From positions 1 through 64,000 of the forward strand of contig NZ_NTMH01000002.1 of NCBI RefSeq assembly GCF_002307475.1: DNA of 64,000 bases. Direction: 5' to 3'. The notes under the pieces are model-generated. The model worked only from the letters and a program-made list of their open reading frames with translations, ran no database searches and was not told the origin of the DNA. Below are positions 37,883 through 45,963 of this stretch, one piece after another. A program made the position numbers and the translations under genes. Source of the DNA: Pantoea allii. GTDB taxonomy: Bacteria; Pseudomonadota; Gammaproteobacteria; Enterobacterales; Enterobacteriaceae. Every line of letters starts with the position of its first letter. The stretch's first letter is position 1.

Positions 37883-38866
37883 ATGGCAAAGCGTATTCAG
37901 TTCAACGCACACGGCGGTCCCGAGGTTTTAAGCTGGGTCGATTTTGAGCTTGCCGATCCCACTGAGCATGAAATCCAGGTAGAAAATCGAGCGATTGGCA
38001 TCAACTATATTGATACCTACATTCGCAGCGGGCTTTATCCAGCCAGTCATTTCCCGTCAGGCCTGGGCACCGAGGCGGCTGGCGTGGTGACGCGTGTCGG
38101 CTCGGCTGTGACACGGTTTAAGCCCGGCGATCGCGTTGTGTATTGCCAGGCGGCACTGGGTGCTTACAGTGAACAGCATAATGTGGCGGAAGAGCGCCTG
38201 ATGCTGTTACCGGATGCCATTAGCTTTGAGCAGGCGGCCGCCAGTTTCCTGAAAGGGCTGACTACTCAGTATCTGCTACGTCAGACCTACAAGGTGAAAC
38301 CAGATGAAATCTTCCTGTTTCATGCGGCTGCCGGTGGTGTCGGGCTAATTGCCTGTCAGTGGGCGAAAGCGCTGGGCGCGCACCTGATTGGCACCGTCGG
38401 CTCCCCCGAAAAAGCGACGCTGGCAAAAAATGCTGGCGCCTGGGCCACGATTAATTATCAGCAAGACGATATTGCTCAGCGCGTCATGGAACTGACCGGG
38501 GGCGAAAAGGTTGGCGTGGTCTATGACTCGGTAGGTAAAGCCACCTGGGAAGCCTCGCTGGACTGTCTGCGTCGTCAGGGGCTGATGGTGAGTTTTGGTA
38601 ATGCTTCGGGGCCGGTGACCAATATCGATCTCAGTATTTTGAACAAGAAAGGATCGCTATTCGTTACCCGACCTTCCCTGTTCGGATACATCACCAATCG
38701 TCAGGAACTGGAAACGGCCAGTGCCGAGCTGTTTTCATTGCTGGCCAGTGGCGCGATTAAGGTCGATGTGCCTGAGCAGCAAAAATTTGCCCTTAAAGAG
38801 GCCAGTAAAGCGCATCAGGCTCTGGAGAGCCGGGCCACGCATGGCTCCAGCCTGTTAATTCCCTGA
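37883..38866 (+). CDS. qor: NADPH:quinone oxidoreductase
   Basis: 327 residues, the E. coli Qor length. Zinc-free medium-chain reductase. MAKRIQFNAHGGPEVLSW at the start, quinone-site RAIGINYIDTYIRSGLYP, and nucleotide-binding AAAGGVGLIACQWAKALG with NADPH preference. Reduces quinones by one electron. ATG 37883 follows AGGAG; the longer frame running back into dnaB DNA is rejected. Confidence 0.95.
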   Translation: MAKRIQFNAHGGPEVLSWVDFELADPTEHEIQVENRAIGINYIDTYIRSGLYPASHFPSGLGTEAAGVVTRVGSAVTRFKPGDRVVYCQAALGAYSEQHNVAEERLMLLPDAISFEQAAASFLKGLTTQYLLRQTYKVKPDEIFLFHAAAGGVGLIACQWAKALGAHLIGTVGSPEKATLAKNAGAWATINYQQDDIAQRVMELTGGEKVGVVYDSVGKATWEASLDCLRRQGLMVSFGNASGPVTNIDLSILNKKGSLFVTRPSLFGYITNRQELETASAELFSLLASGAIKVDVPEQQKFALKEASKAHQALESRATHGSSLLIP

Positions 38867-38869
38867 AAT

Positions 38870-38902
38870 AAAAAGGGCTTCCCGCAGGAAGCCCTTTTTT
38901 TT
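38870..38902 (+). terminator. Terminator of qor
   Basis: AAAGGGCTTCC-CGC-AGGAAGCCCTTT followed by TTTTTATTTTT, just after the qor stop. Confidence 0.95.
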
Positions 38903-39048
38903 ATTTTTCATTCGCACTGATGTAGGGTCAGAAGCGATGAATATGTTATGAAATAACGCGACTTATCCTGACAGAAAACATAAGTAAAAAGTATGGCCAC
39001 CGGCCATTATCTTACCGGCAATGTCACACCCTGTGATCCCGGACACAT

Positions 39049-39315
39049 TTAGTACCAGCCGTCTTTTTCCAGCCGACTGAAGCGGCGTTTAAGCCTGTTG
39101 CGTCGGCGCGTCTCTTCGTCTGTAAAAAAGCGGCGATAAAGCCATACCGCTGCCACCGCCAGGATTAACCAGGGCAAAACCTTCACAATCAGTGCCAGCA
39201 TGCCACCTACAAACATCACCACCGTGGCGACGATCAGGGCAGCAATCACGCCTAACAGGGACACGCCGGTCAGTAACAGCATCAGGAAAAAACCCAACAC
39301 AAAAAGAATATCCAT
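39049..39315 (-). CDS. pspG: Phage shock protein G
   Basis: 88-residue inner-membrane protein (E. coli PspG 80), two transmembrane helices (residues 3-25 and 28-57) plus a basic tail (ETRRRNRLKRRF). The start MDILFVLGFFLMLLLTGVSLLG and MFVGGMLALIVKVLPWL match the family. It is an effector of the Psp envelope-stress response, known to be under PspF and sigma-54. A sigma-54 element lies 34 bp upstream. ATG 39315 has GGAG upstream; the longer frame would swallow that promoter. Confidence 0.93.
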   Translation of the reverse strand: MDILFVLGFFLMLLLTGVSLLGVIAALIVATVVMFVGGMLALIVKVLPWLILAVAAVWLYRRFFTDEETRRRNRLKRRFSRLEKDGWY

Positions 39316-39348
39316 TTTGGAGCTCCTCGTTATCAATACACTGACTAT

Positions 39349-39364
39349 TACAAGAAACGTGCCA
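39349..39364 (-). promoter_or_regulatory. Sigma-54 promoter of pspG
   Basis: On the reverse strand TGGCACGTTTCTTGTA fits TGGCAC-N5-TTGCA with one change (TTGTA) in the -12 element. PspF control of pspG is known in E. coli. The upstream PspF sites were not pinned down by eye. Confidence 0.85.
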
Positions 39365-39443
39365 AAGGTTAACTTTTTGATTTTCATAGAAATAGCAGAA
39401 AAAACGAAACCCACAATTGATGAAATTAACCAACTATTGGTGT

Positions 39444-39469
39444 TAAAAAAACCAGCCGGGTGGCTGGTT
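39444..39469 (-). terminator. Terminator of dusA
   Basis: Reverse strand AACCAGCC-ACCC-GGCTGGTT followed by a T-run, 8 bp past the dusA stop. It also separates dusA from the pspG promoter. Confidence 0.92.
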
Positions 39470-39477
39470 TTGCAGGA

Positions 39478-40473
39478 TTATGCTTCCTGAGGAATTTTGT
39501 CGGCGACCAGGGCTAGCGCCGCCTCCAGTACATGGACATCGGCACCAGGCTTGTGGGCGTTTTCACTAAGGTGACGTCGCCACTGACGTGCGCCAGGAAT
39601 CCCCTGGAACAGGCCCAACATATGGCGCGTAACATGGCCAAGGTAAGTCCCTTTGGTGAGTTCCGCTTCAATATAAGGATACATAGCCCGCACCACCGCG
39701 ACCGGATCGACCGCAGGACGATCGCGGCCAAATAACTCACGATCCACCTGCGCCAGGATACCGGGGTTTTGATAGGCTTCACGGCCCATCATCACGCCGT
39801 CCAGATGCTGAAGGTGCGTTTTTGCCTCTTCCAGCGTTTTCACGCCACCGTTGATCGCAATCGTCAACTGCGGAAAATCGCGCTTTAACTGGTAAACCCG
39901 CGGATAATCCAGCGGCGGGATCTCACGGTTCTCTTTGGGGCTGAGGCCAGAAAGCCAGGCTTTACGGGCATGGATAATAAAGGTGTCACAGCCACCGCGC
40001 TCTGCCACGGTGCCGATAAAGTCGGTAAGGAAAGCATAGCTGTCCTGATCGTCAATGCCGATACGGGTTTTAACCGTTACCGGGATATCCACCACATCGC
40101 GCATCGCGTTGATACCGTCTGCCACCAGGCCTGCTTCCGCCATCAGGCAGGCACCAAAGCGACCATTCTGTACCCGATCTGATGGGCAACCCACATTGAG
40201 GTTCACTTCATCGTAGCCGCGCTGTTCCGCCAGCGCCGCACACTGTGCCAGGGCGGCGGGATCGCTTCCGCCCAGTTGCAACGCGACCGGATGCTCCTGT
40301 TCGCTGTATGCCAGATAATCGCCTTTGCCGTGAATGATTGCGCCCGTCGTTACCATTTCGGTATACAGCAGCGTGTCCGCAGTGAGCTGACGATGAAAGT
40401 AGCGACAGTGACGATCGGTCCAGTCGAGCATGGGGGCAACAGAAAAGCGTTGGGATGAAAAAGTATCGGTCAT
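39478..40473 (-). CDS. dusA: tRNA-dihydrouridine(20/20a) synthase
   Basis: FMN/NADPH enzyme reducing U20 and U20a in the tRNA D-loop, 331 residues (E. coli 330). TIM-barrel landmarks: [16 protein letters not shown] at the start, [23 protein letters not shown] with the catalytic cysteine (FGACLM), [21 protein letters not shown], and phosphate-binding [11 protein letters not shown] / [12 protein letters not shown]. Same neighbour (pspG) as in E. coli. Confidence 0.96.
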   Translation of the reverse strand: MTDTFSSQRFSVAPMLDWTDRHCRYFHRQLTADTLLYTEMVTTGAIIHGKGDYLAYSEQEHPVALQLGGSDPAALAQCAALAEQRGYDEVNLNVGCPSDRVQNGRFGACLMAEAGLVADGINAMRDVVDIPVTVKTRIGIDDQDSYAFLTDFIGTVAERGGCDTFIIHARKAWLSGLSPKENREIPPLDYPRVYQLKRDFPQLTIAINGGVKTLEEAKTHLQHLDGVMMGREAYQNPGILAQVDRELFGRDRPAVDPVAVVRAMYPYIEAELTKGTYLGHVTRHMLGLFQGIPGARQWRRHLSENAHKPGADVHVLEAALALVADKIPQEA

Positions 40474-40572
40474 GAAGCGCAGTCGATCCGGTAGTTAACA
40501 GTGATGATATTCTGCGCAAGGATAGCATAAGGGCGGACGACAAGGTATCGCCCGCCCGTTAATGGCAAGGGA

Positions 40573-41844
40573 TCAGAAATTAAATCCAAGCTGTGCCATT
40601 GCACCCCAGGTATTGTTTTGGCCAACTGAGCCGGCCAGATCCAGATGCACAGAGTTGTTGAACGGTGACACACCGAAACCGGCTGTGGCCACGTTTTCAT
40701 CAGTAGAACGCATGTCCGCGCGGTAACCGGCACGTAACTGCAACCACTCCAGCACGCGGTATTCCGCACCTACGCCAGCGTACTGGCTGTTTTCCTGCGA
40801 TTTAAAGCGGTGGGTTTCGGTCAGATCAACATCACCGGTCAGGGTAACGGGGCCTTTATCCCATGCTAAGCCCGCCGTCACTAATGGACGGATTTCGTAA
40901 GTATCGCGATAGCCGTTCACTTCTTTCGTTTGCAGATCGCGGGAAACCAGGTTTTGTCCGGTCACGCCCAGCGTCCAGTTTTCGGCGAAGACCGTCGCCA
41001 CACCGGCATCGATGTTAAAACCGCTTTCGGTGCTGCGGTAACGACCGTCGCGCAAATCGTTTTTGTCGTAGTTATAGACGCTGGCGGAGTAATTATACAG
41101 CCAGGTTTTTTGCAGTTTTGGCGTAATACCGATTGAGACAGGTTGTCCGGCAATCGTGAACTCATGGGCAACGGAAATACCGTAATCCGTATTCAACGCC
41201 GCCAGGCCATTCGCGCTGGAGCCCAGCAGGTTTTGAACGTTCGCCAGGCCAAAGGCACCGCCAGGAATACCTGCAAAGGTGCCATCAGCAACGCCCTGCA
41301 GAATAACGATGTCACCTTCTTTCACATTCGCGCGAACGTGCGCCGTACCGTAAGCCTTGGTGATAAAGGCAAAAGGCAGTGTTTCATTGGGAATGGTTAC
41401 GGCGATTGCCGCACCCGCTGTGGCATTGGCTTTATTACCGCGTAAATCCCTGAGCGTATTCGCTAAGTCGCCGGAGGCAGCCTGGATTTGCGGGATACGG
41501 CGTAACAGCTCAAATCCTGTGGCGTTGCCGAACAGATCCTGATAGCGATTTACCGTATCCGTGATGGTATCGATCTTATCGACCATCTTGTCTTTGTCCG
41601 TGATTTGCACACCGGCACTGGGAATAATAATGCTGACGTTATCGTCGGGCCTGGCTTTGGTCATTAACGCCGGGTTAGCCAACACAGCCGAACCGTAGTT
41701 TGAGGACGCCACGCCCGTTCCGCCCATGGCGTCGTTGCGGGCATCATACCAGGTTCCGGCGGCCAGCGCGGAAGATGAAAAAACCAGGGCATTGAATACT
41801 GCAGGAAAAACCAGAACGGAACGTGGAACGGTTAATTTTGCCAT
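40573..41844 (-). CDS. TraF-like (PF13729) outer-membrane beta-barrel protein
   Basis: 423 residues. A signal peptide (to SSSALAA, ~29) is followed by a mature N-terminus WYDARNDAMGGTGVASSNYGSAVLANPALM that fits the family annotated 'conjugal transfer protein TraF' (PF13729), with a FadL-like start. The second half alternates as beta-strands, and the end is GAMAQLGFNF with the C-terminal Phe of outer-membrane barrels. No other conjugation gene is present, so the name is misleading. A porin or transport role is more likely. It is the sole gene between dusA and zur, where E. coli has none. Confidence 0.8.
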   Translation of the reverse strand: MAKLTVPRSVLVFPAVFNALVFSSSALAAGTWYDARNDAMGGTGVASSNYGSAVLANPALMTKARPDDNVSIIIPSAGVQITDKDKMVDKIDTITDTVNRYQDLFGNATGFELLRRIPQIQAASGDLANTLRDLRGNKANATAGAAIAVTIPNETLPFAFITKAYGTAHVRANVKEGDIVILQGVADGTFAGIPGGAFGLANVQNLLGSSANGLAALNTDYGISVAHEFTIAGQPVSIGITPKLQKTWLYNYSASVYNYDKNDLRDGRYRSTESGFNIDAGVATVFAENWTLGVTGQNLVSRDLQTKEVNGYRDTYEIRPLVTAGLAWDKGPVTLTGDVDLTETHRFKSQENSQYAGVGAEYRVLEWLQLRAGYRADMRSTDENVATAGFGVSPFNNSVHLDLAGSVGQNNTWGAMAQLGFNF

Positions 41845-42282
41845 TTGCTTATCATCACCTGAAATATTGCCGTTAATACATTAACGACTGAATAGTTTGT
41901 TAGCTCCATTGTGGAGGATTGCTAACGCTTTATTGCTGTGAATTCAGAGTAAATAGTGGCGCAATTCCGTGGATTGATTGTTTTTCGATCCGATATGTGA
42001 GGTTCCCGCCGAAAATGCTTCAGGCAAATCCAGTCTGGGCCAGCACTTTATTAAGAACATTTAAACATTAGTTCTTAACTCAGTGAGATGTAAAGTAAAA
42101 GTAAAAAATATCTATAAACATTCTGAAACAGGCTGGTACGAAGCCAGCTGTCAGCAAAGGATAAGCGAACGGAAGGGAAGAAACAGAAGCGTGTAAGCGG
42201 GCGCTGTCTGGCTGGCGGCAAGGTTCAACGTCATAACAATTATTGTGATAAGATAACATCACCTGTCTAGCGGAGAAACGCC
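41845..42282. promoter_or_regulatory. Divergent region between the TraF-like gene and zur
   Basis: 438 bp without a credible gene, AT-rich. It should hold the promoters for both genes. The only site I can name is the Zur-like box at 42240-42262. A 69-codon reverse frame at 42080-42289 has no protein-like features. Confidence 0.5.
42240..42262. promoter_or_regulatory. Candidate Zur box upstream of zur
   Basis: On the reverse strand the 23-mer begins GTGATGTTATCTTATCAC and agrees with the gamma-proteobacterial Zur consensus (GAAATGTTATANTATAACATTTC) at about 15 positions, including the core ATGTTAT and TTAT-ACA. It ends 20 bp before the zur ATG, a position suited to autorepression. Confidence 0.55.
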
Positions 42283-42804
42283 ATGTCAACCATGACGCCA
42301 GAGCAAATTATGACCCAGGCTGAGAAGCTGTGTTTACAGCGCGGTGTACGCCTGACGACCCAGCGAGCAGAAGTGCTACGGTTGATGGCCGGACAGCCAG
42401 GCTCTATCAGTGCTTATGACCTGCTTGATCAGTTGCGGGTTAGCGAGCCGCAGGCTAAGCCGCCTACCGTTTATCGTGCGCTGGATTTCTTGCTCGAACA
42501 GGGTTTTATTCATCGGGTTGAATCGAATAACAGCTATGTCATGTGTCATCACTTCGAAGCGCCTGCGCATACGTCGGTTATGCTGGTTTGCGATCGCTGT
42601 GCTGGGGTGACAGAGAAGCAGGCTCAAGGCGCAGAGCAGATCATCGCGTCTTTGGCTCAGGAGGCACACTTTGTGCTACGCCATAGCGTGATTGAAGCTC
42701 ATGGTTTATGTGAGAACTGTGCTGAAGTTGAGGCTTGTGAACATCATGAACATTGTGATCACGACCATCAGACTGAAGGGAAAAAGCGCGGTAAACGGGG
42801 TTAA
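42283..42804 (+). CDS. zur: Zinc uptake regulator
   Basis: Fur-family zinc-responsive repressor, 173 residues (E. coli 171). N-terminal winged HTH (VRLTTQRAEVLRLMAGQPGSISAYDLLDQL, PPTVYRALDFLLEQGFIHRV). Structural zinc site C-x2-C in MLVCDRCAGV paired with CENCAEVEAC. Regulatory histidines in MCHHFEAPAHTS. The tail is histidine-rich (CEHHEHCDHDH). It represses znuABC and related genes when zinc is sufficient. Confidence 0.96.
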   Translation: MSTMTPEQIMTQAEKLCLQRGVRLTTQRAEVLRLMAGQPGSISAYDLLDQLRVSEPQAKPPTVYRALDFLLEQGFIHRVESNNSYVMCHHFEAPAHTSVMLVCDRCAGVTEKQAQGAEQIIASLAQEAHFVLRHSVIEAHGLCENCAEVEACEHHEHCDHDHQTEGKKRGKRG

Positions 42805-42812
42805 CAGGGTTG

Positions 42813-42858
42813 GGGTTACAAGGCTACAGGGTTACAAGGCTACAGGGCTACAGGGTTA
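42813..42858 (+). repeat. Tandem array of an 8-bp unit behind zur
   Basis: Six consecutive copies of RGGYTACA, the last incomplete (GGGTTACA, AGGCTACA, GGGTTACA, AGGCTACA, GGGCTACA, GGGTTA). Equivalent to two perfect 16-bp repeats plus a third degenerate one. It starts 8 bp past the zur stop. Such short repeats expand and contract by slippage. Confidence 0.9.
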
Positions 42859-42928
42859 ATGTGCACATCCTTGTGCGGTGGCCGGCATGAGCGTACCGAC
42901 CCGGGTAGGAGCGTCCCTGAAAGCGTGA

Positions 42929-43141
42929 TTACCAGCGGTAATCTTTGTTGGAACCTTCCCAGGCCGTTACTTCTTTCTCCGCTTCTTCTTTCGCGTAGCC
43001 GTAACGTTCCTGAATTTTCCCGACCAGCTGATCGCGTTTACCTTCAATGACTTGCATATCATCGTCGGTCAGCTTGCCCCATTTCTCTTTCATCTTTCCT
43101 TTGAACTGTTTCCAGTTACCACTCGCTTCGTCTTTATTCAT
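42929..43141 (-). CDS. yjbJ: CsbD-family stress protein YjbJ
   Basis: 70 residues (E. coli YjbJ 69). Small hydrophilic helical protein with the CsbD pattern MNKDEASGNWKQFKGKMKEKWGKL and EGKRDQLVGKIQERYG. Abundant general-stress (RpoS-type) protein in the family; its molecular function is not known. ATG 43141 gives the conserved start; an extra 19 upstream residues in frame are not family-like. Confidence 0.93.
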   Translation of the reverse strand: MNKDEASGNWKQFKGKMKEKWGKLTDDDMQVIEGKRDQLVGKIQERYGYAKEEAEKEVTAWEGSNKDYRW

Positions 43142-43312
43142 TGCAGACCTCCACGTCATCCTTCGGTTTCGTTTTATTTTGCAGTTAAACAAAATCACGA
43201 TATAAAGCGCTACTTAACAGCGCCATTCAAAGTTAATTGTAGTAGGTGATTTCAGGTTTGCCGGAAAAAATGAAAATAATATGTATCCTGCGTCATAATT
43301 CCGGTTCAGCGA

Positions 43313-44635
43313 TCAGGCAGTGAACCAGGTGCCATTGCGCCAGTGTTTACGCCAGACCAGCCACAAGGATAAGCCACGCAGGGCAAGGAAGACCGCTATC
43401 GCCAGCCACAAACCATGGTTGCCGAGCAGGGGCACCGTAGCGAGCGTCAGGAAATAGCCCAAGGCAGCCACCGCCATGCTGTTACGCATTTCTCTTCCCT
43501 TTGTCGCACCAATAAACATGCCATCCAACAGATAGCACCAGACGCCGATTAGCGGCATGACAATCTGCCAGATCAAAAAGCGGTCAGCGGCCTGTTGCAG
43601 CGCATGGATAGAGGTGAGGAATGCCACTATCTGATAGCCAAACAGGGCATAGACGAGTGAGAAAAACAGCGCCACCACCAGCGCCTGACGACAGGCAGAT
43701 AGCCATACCTGCTGCAGCCGGGTGCCGTTTTTTGCCCCGTGCGCTTCACCGGCAAAGGCTTCTACGGCGTAGGCAAACCCATCCAGCGCGTAGGCGGTGA
43801 ACGTAATGAACATTAACAGGATGGCATTGACCGCGACGACGTCAGGGCCAATGCGGGCGCCGAGCACGGTAAGAGAGGCAAAGCAGAGCTGCAACAGCAA
43901 GGTGCGCAGTAAAATATCGCGATTAAGGCGAAGAAGGCGGTGGATGTCGCCGCGCCAGCTGTGAGTGAGCATCGCCAAGGTGATACCCCGCAGCGTTAGT
44001 ACGCGCCACACCATCACCGCACCGACCAGTAACGTTGCGTATTCTGCCAGCGCGGTGGCGCTAGCGGCACCCGCCACGCCCCAGTGCAAACCCAGCACGA
44101 GCCAGAGATCCAACAGGATATTAATGACGTTACCTACCACCAGCAAGATGACCGGTGCCCTGGCATACTGAACGCCCAGCAGCCAGCCCAGGATGACTAA
44201 ATTAGCCAGCGTTGCGGGCGCACTGAGCCAGCGAATATGGATAAACAGGGCTGCTTGCTCCAATACCGCGGGGTCCCCACCAATAAAGCGGGTGGCTAAG
44301 GTCGTAACGGGATAGCGAAGGAAGATAAATAAGAGGCCCGCGACCAGCGCGATGAGGAGTGGCTGAGTCAGCGCTCGCGCCAGAGCGGTCTTATCACCCG
44401 CACCCAATGCCTGAGCCGTTAAGCCCGTGGTACTCATACGCAGAAAGAGCAGCAACATGAAGATGAAGCTGGTGATTGTCGTACCGACAGCCACACCACC
44501 CAGATAAACCGGGCTGTCAAGATGGCCGATCACGGCCGTGTCGACCAGACCGAGCAGAGGAACCGTGATATTTGACAGGATCATGGGCAGCGCTAACCGC
44601 CACAGGTTTTTATCGGTAGCTGTCAGAAAGCGCAT
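43313..44635 (-). CDS. dinF: MATE-family transporter DinF
   Basis: 440-residue multidrug and toxic-compound extrusion protein with 12 transmembrane helices (E. coli DinF 441-459 depending on start). Matches include FLTATDKNLWRLALPMILSN, PLLGLVDTAVIGHLDSPVYLGGVAVG, LGWLLGVQYARAPVILLVVGN and NRDILLRTLLLQLCF. ATG 44635 aligns with the family. It follows lexA by 110 bp in the same direction and is probably read from the LexA-controlled promoter, as in E. coli. Linked to oxidative and bile-salt protection in E. coli. Confidence 0.94.
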   Translation of the reverse strand: MRFLTATDKNLWRLALPMILSNITVPLLGLVDTAVIGHLDSPVYLGGVAVGTTITSFIFMLLLFLRMSTTGLTAQALGAGDKTALARALTQPLLIALVAGLLFIFLRYPVTTLATRFIGGDPAVLEQAALFIHIRWLSAPATLANLVILGWLLGVQYARAPVILLVVGNVINILLDLWLVLGLHWGVAGAASATALAEYATLLVGAVMVWRVLTLRGITLAMLTHSWRGDIHRLLRLNRDILLRTLLLQLCFASLTVLGARIGPDVVAVNAILLMFITFTAYALDGFAYAVEAFAGEAHGAKNGTRLQQVWLSACRQALVVALFFSLVYALFGYQIVAFLTSIHALQQAADRFLIWQIVMPLIGVWCYLLDGMFIGATKGREMRNSMAVAALGYFLTLATVPLLGNHGLWLAIAVFLALRGLSLWLVWRKHWRNGTWFTA

Positions 44636-44745
44636 TCTTGAATCCGTGCGATAAACCGCCGGGGCCAGAGATAAACCCACAGCGGCAAAGTAAGGGCAGA
44701 CTGGAAAACGTTAAGATTGACGCGTGCCAATAACCTTAACGGGTT

Positions 44746-45360
44746 TTACAACCACTCACCATTACGGACAATGCCGACAGCCAGACCTTCAACGGTGAGA
44801 GACTGGGCACGTGTGTCAACAATGATAGGCTCGAAATCGTTGTTTTCAGGTAAGAGATGCACCACAGAACCCTGTTTCTTCCAGCGTTTTACCGTGACTT
44901 CATCATCAATACGCGCAACCACAACCTGACCATTACGCACTTCCTGCGTTTTGTGAACCGCCAGCAAATCACCATCCATAATGCCGATATCTTTCATCGA
45001 CATTCCGCTCACGCGCAACAGGAAATCCGCTGCAGGCTTGAACATGTCAGGATCTACTTTGTAATGCGTTTCAATGTGTTCCTGGGCCAGTAATGGCTCA
45101 CCGGCGGCGACGCGACCAATCAACGGCAGGCCGTCTGATGGCTCTTCTTCCATTAACAAACGGATACCGCGGGACGCACCAGAGACGATTTCAATCACGC
45201 CTTTACGCGCCAGTGCTTTCAGGTGTTCTTCGGCTGCATTTGGCGAACGAAAACCAAGCTGCGCGGCGATTTCTGCACGCGTTGGCGGCATGCCTGTTTG
45301 ATTAATGTGGTCGCGAATCAAGTCGTAGACCTGTTGCTGCCTGCTGGTTAATGCTTTCAT
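44746..45360 (-). CDS. lexA: SOS repressor LexA
   Basis: 204 residues (E. coli 202). N-terminal winged HTH ([45 protein letters not shown]). Self-cleavage bond Ala86-Gly87 in RVAAGEPL. The catalytic serine is Ser121 in RVSGMSMKD and the lysine is in EVTVKRWKK, each shifted by two from E. coli by a small insertion. RecA-ssDNA stimulates autocleavage. Two tandem LexA boxes lie directly upstream, showing autoregulation. Confidence 0.98.
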   Translation of the reverse strand: MKALTSRQQQVYDLIRDHINQTGMPPTRAEIAAQLGFRSPNAAEEHLKALARKGVIEIVSGASRGIRLLMEEEPSDGLPLIGRVAAGEPLLAQEHIETHYKVDPDMFKPAADFLLRVSGMSMKDIGIMDGDLLAVHKTQEVRNGQVVVARIDDEVTVKRWKKQGSVVHLLPENNDFEPIIVDTRAQSLTVEGLAVGIVRNGEWL

Positions 45361-45366
45361 CCCGCC

Positions 45367-45405
45367 CCCTGGTTGTTTATACAGTCGCTGTGAGTATATA
45401 CAGGT
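45367..45405 (-). promoter_or_regulatory. Tandem LexA (SOS) boxes of the lexA promoter
   Basis: Two CTG-N10-CAG sites, at 45369-45384 and 45388-45403, their cores only 3 bp apart. On the reverse strand the distal one reads CTGTATATACTCACAG, the same as the E. coli lexA box 1 core. The proximal site overlaps the leader just before the start codon. Confidence 0.95.
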
Positions 45406-45466
45406 ATTGGTGAAATGGAAACCAAAACTCAGGCCAAAATCAGTTATTTGACGCGAGATGGAACGC

Positions 45467-45835
45467 TTATCGCAAATGCGACCAAAGCAGCGTTCCCCAG
45501 ACAAAAAGGGCCAGTAATATTGCGATGAAAACGGCGGCGGAGCCCATGTCTTTTGCACGCCCAGCAAGAGGATGCCGCTCCTGACCGGTGCGGTCTACCA
45601 CCGCTTCTATGGCACTGTTCAGGACTTCAACAATAATCACCAGTACGACAGAGCCAATCATCAGGATGCGCGAAACGCTATCGACATCCAGCCAGCAGGC
45701 CAGGATAATCGCTACCAGTGCGGTAACCGCTTCCTGACGGAAAGCAGCTTCATGCTGCCAGGCAGCACGAAGACCTTGCCATGAATAGCCCGCAGCTTTC
45801 ACAATTCGGTTAAGGCCGGTGACATTATTTGTCAT
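45467..45835 (-). CDS. dgkA: Diacylglycerol kinase
   Basis: 122 residues, the E. coli length. Trimeric inner-membrane enzyme with three transmembrane helices that recycles diacylglycerol to phosphatidate using MgATP. An N-terminal amphipathic helix is followed by the active-site stretch [34 protein letters not shown], including the catalytic glutamate (Glu70 here). Lies between lexA and plsB, as in E. coli, divergent from plsB. Confidence 0.97.
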   Translation of the reverse strand: MTNNVTGLNRIVKAAGYSWQGLRAAWQHEAAFRQEAVTALVAIILACWLDVDSVSRILMIGSVVLVIIVEVLNSAIEAVVDRTGQERHPLAGRAKDMGSAAVFIAILLALFVWGTLLWSHLR

Positions 45836-45963
45836 AATAAAGGAACTCTTTTCAAAGGATTGACGTCAATATTGGGCAGCGCACAATTGTCGCTGTCACA
45901 GATTTTTGCTGCGCTTTCTGATAAGCTTGCGCCGCTTTGCTAACAAGAGGCTTCATGTTGTCT

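Noticed and set aside
40573..41844. Evidence of an integrated conjugative element from the TraF-like gene
   Set aside because: No other transfer, integrase or att features nearby; the protein belongs to a chromosomal outer-membrane family with a misleading name.
42813..42858. Repeat array as a possible CRISPR
   Set aside because: Units are 8 bp and contiguous, with no spacers and no cas genes.
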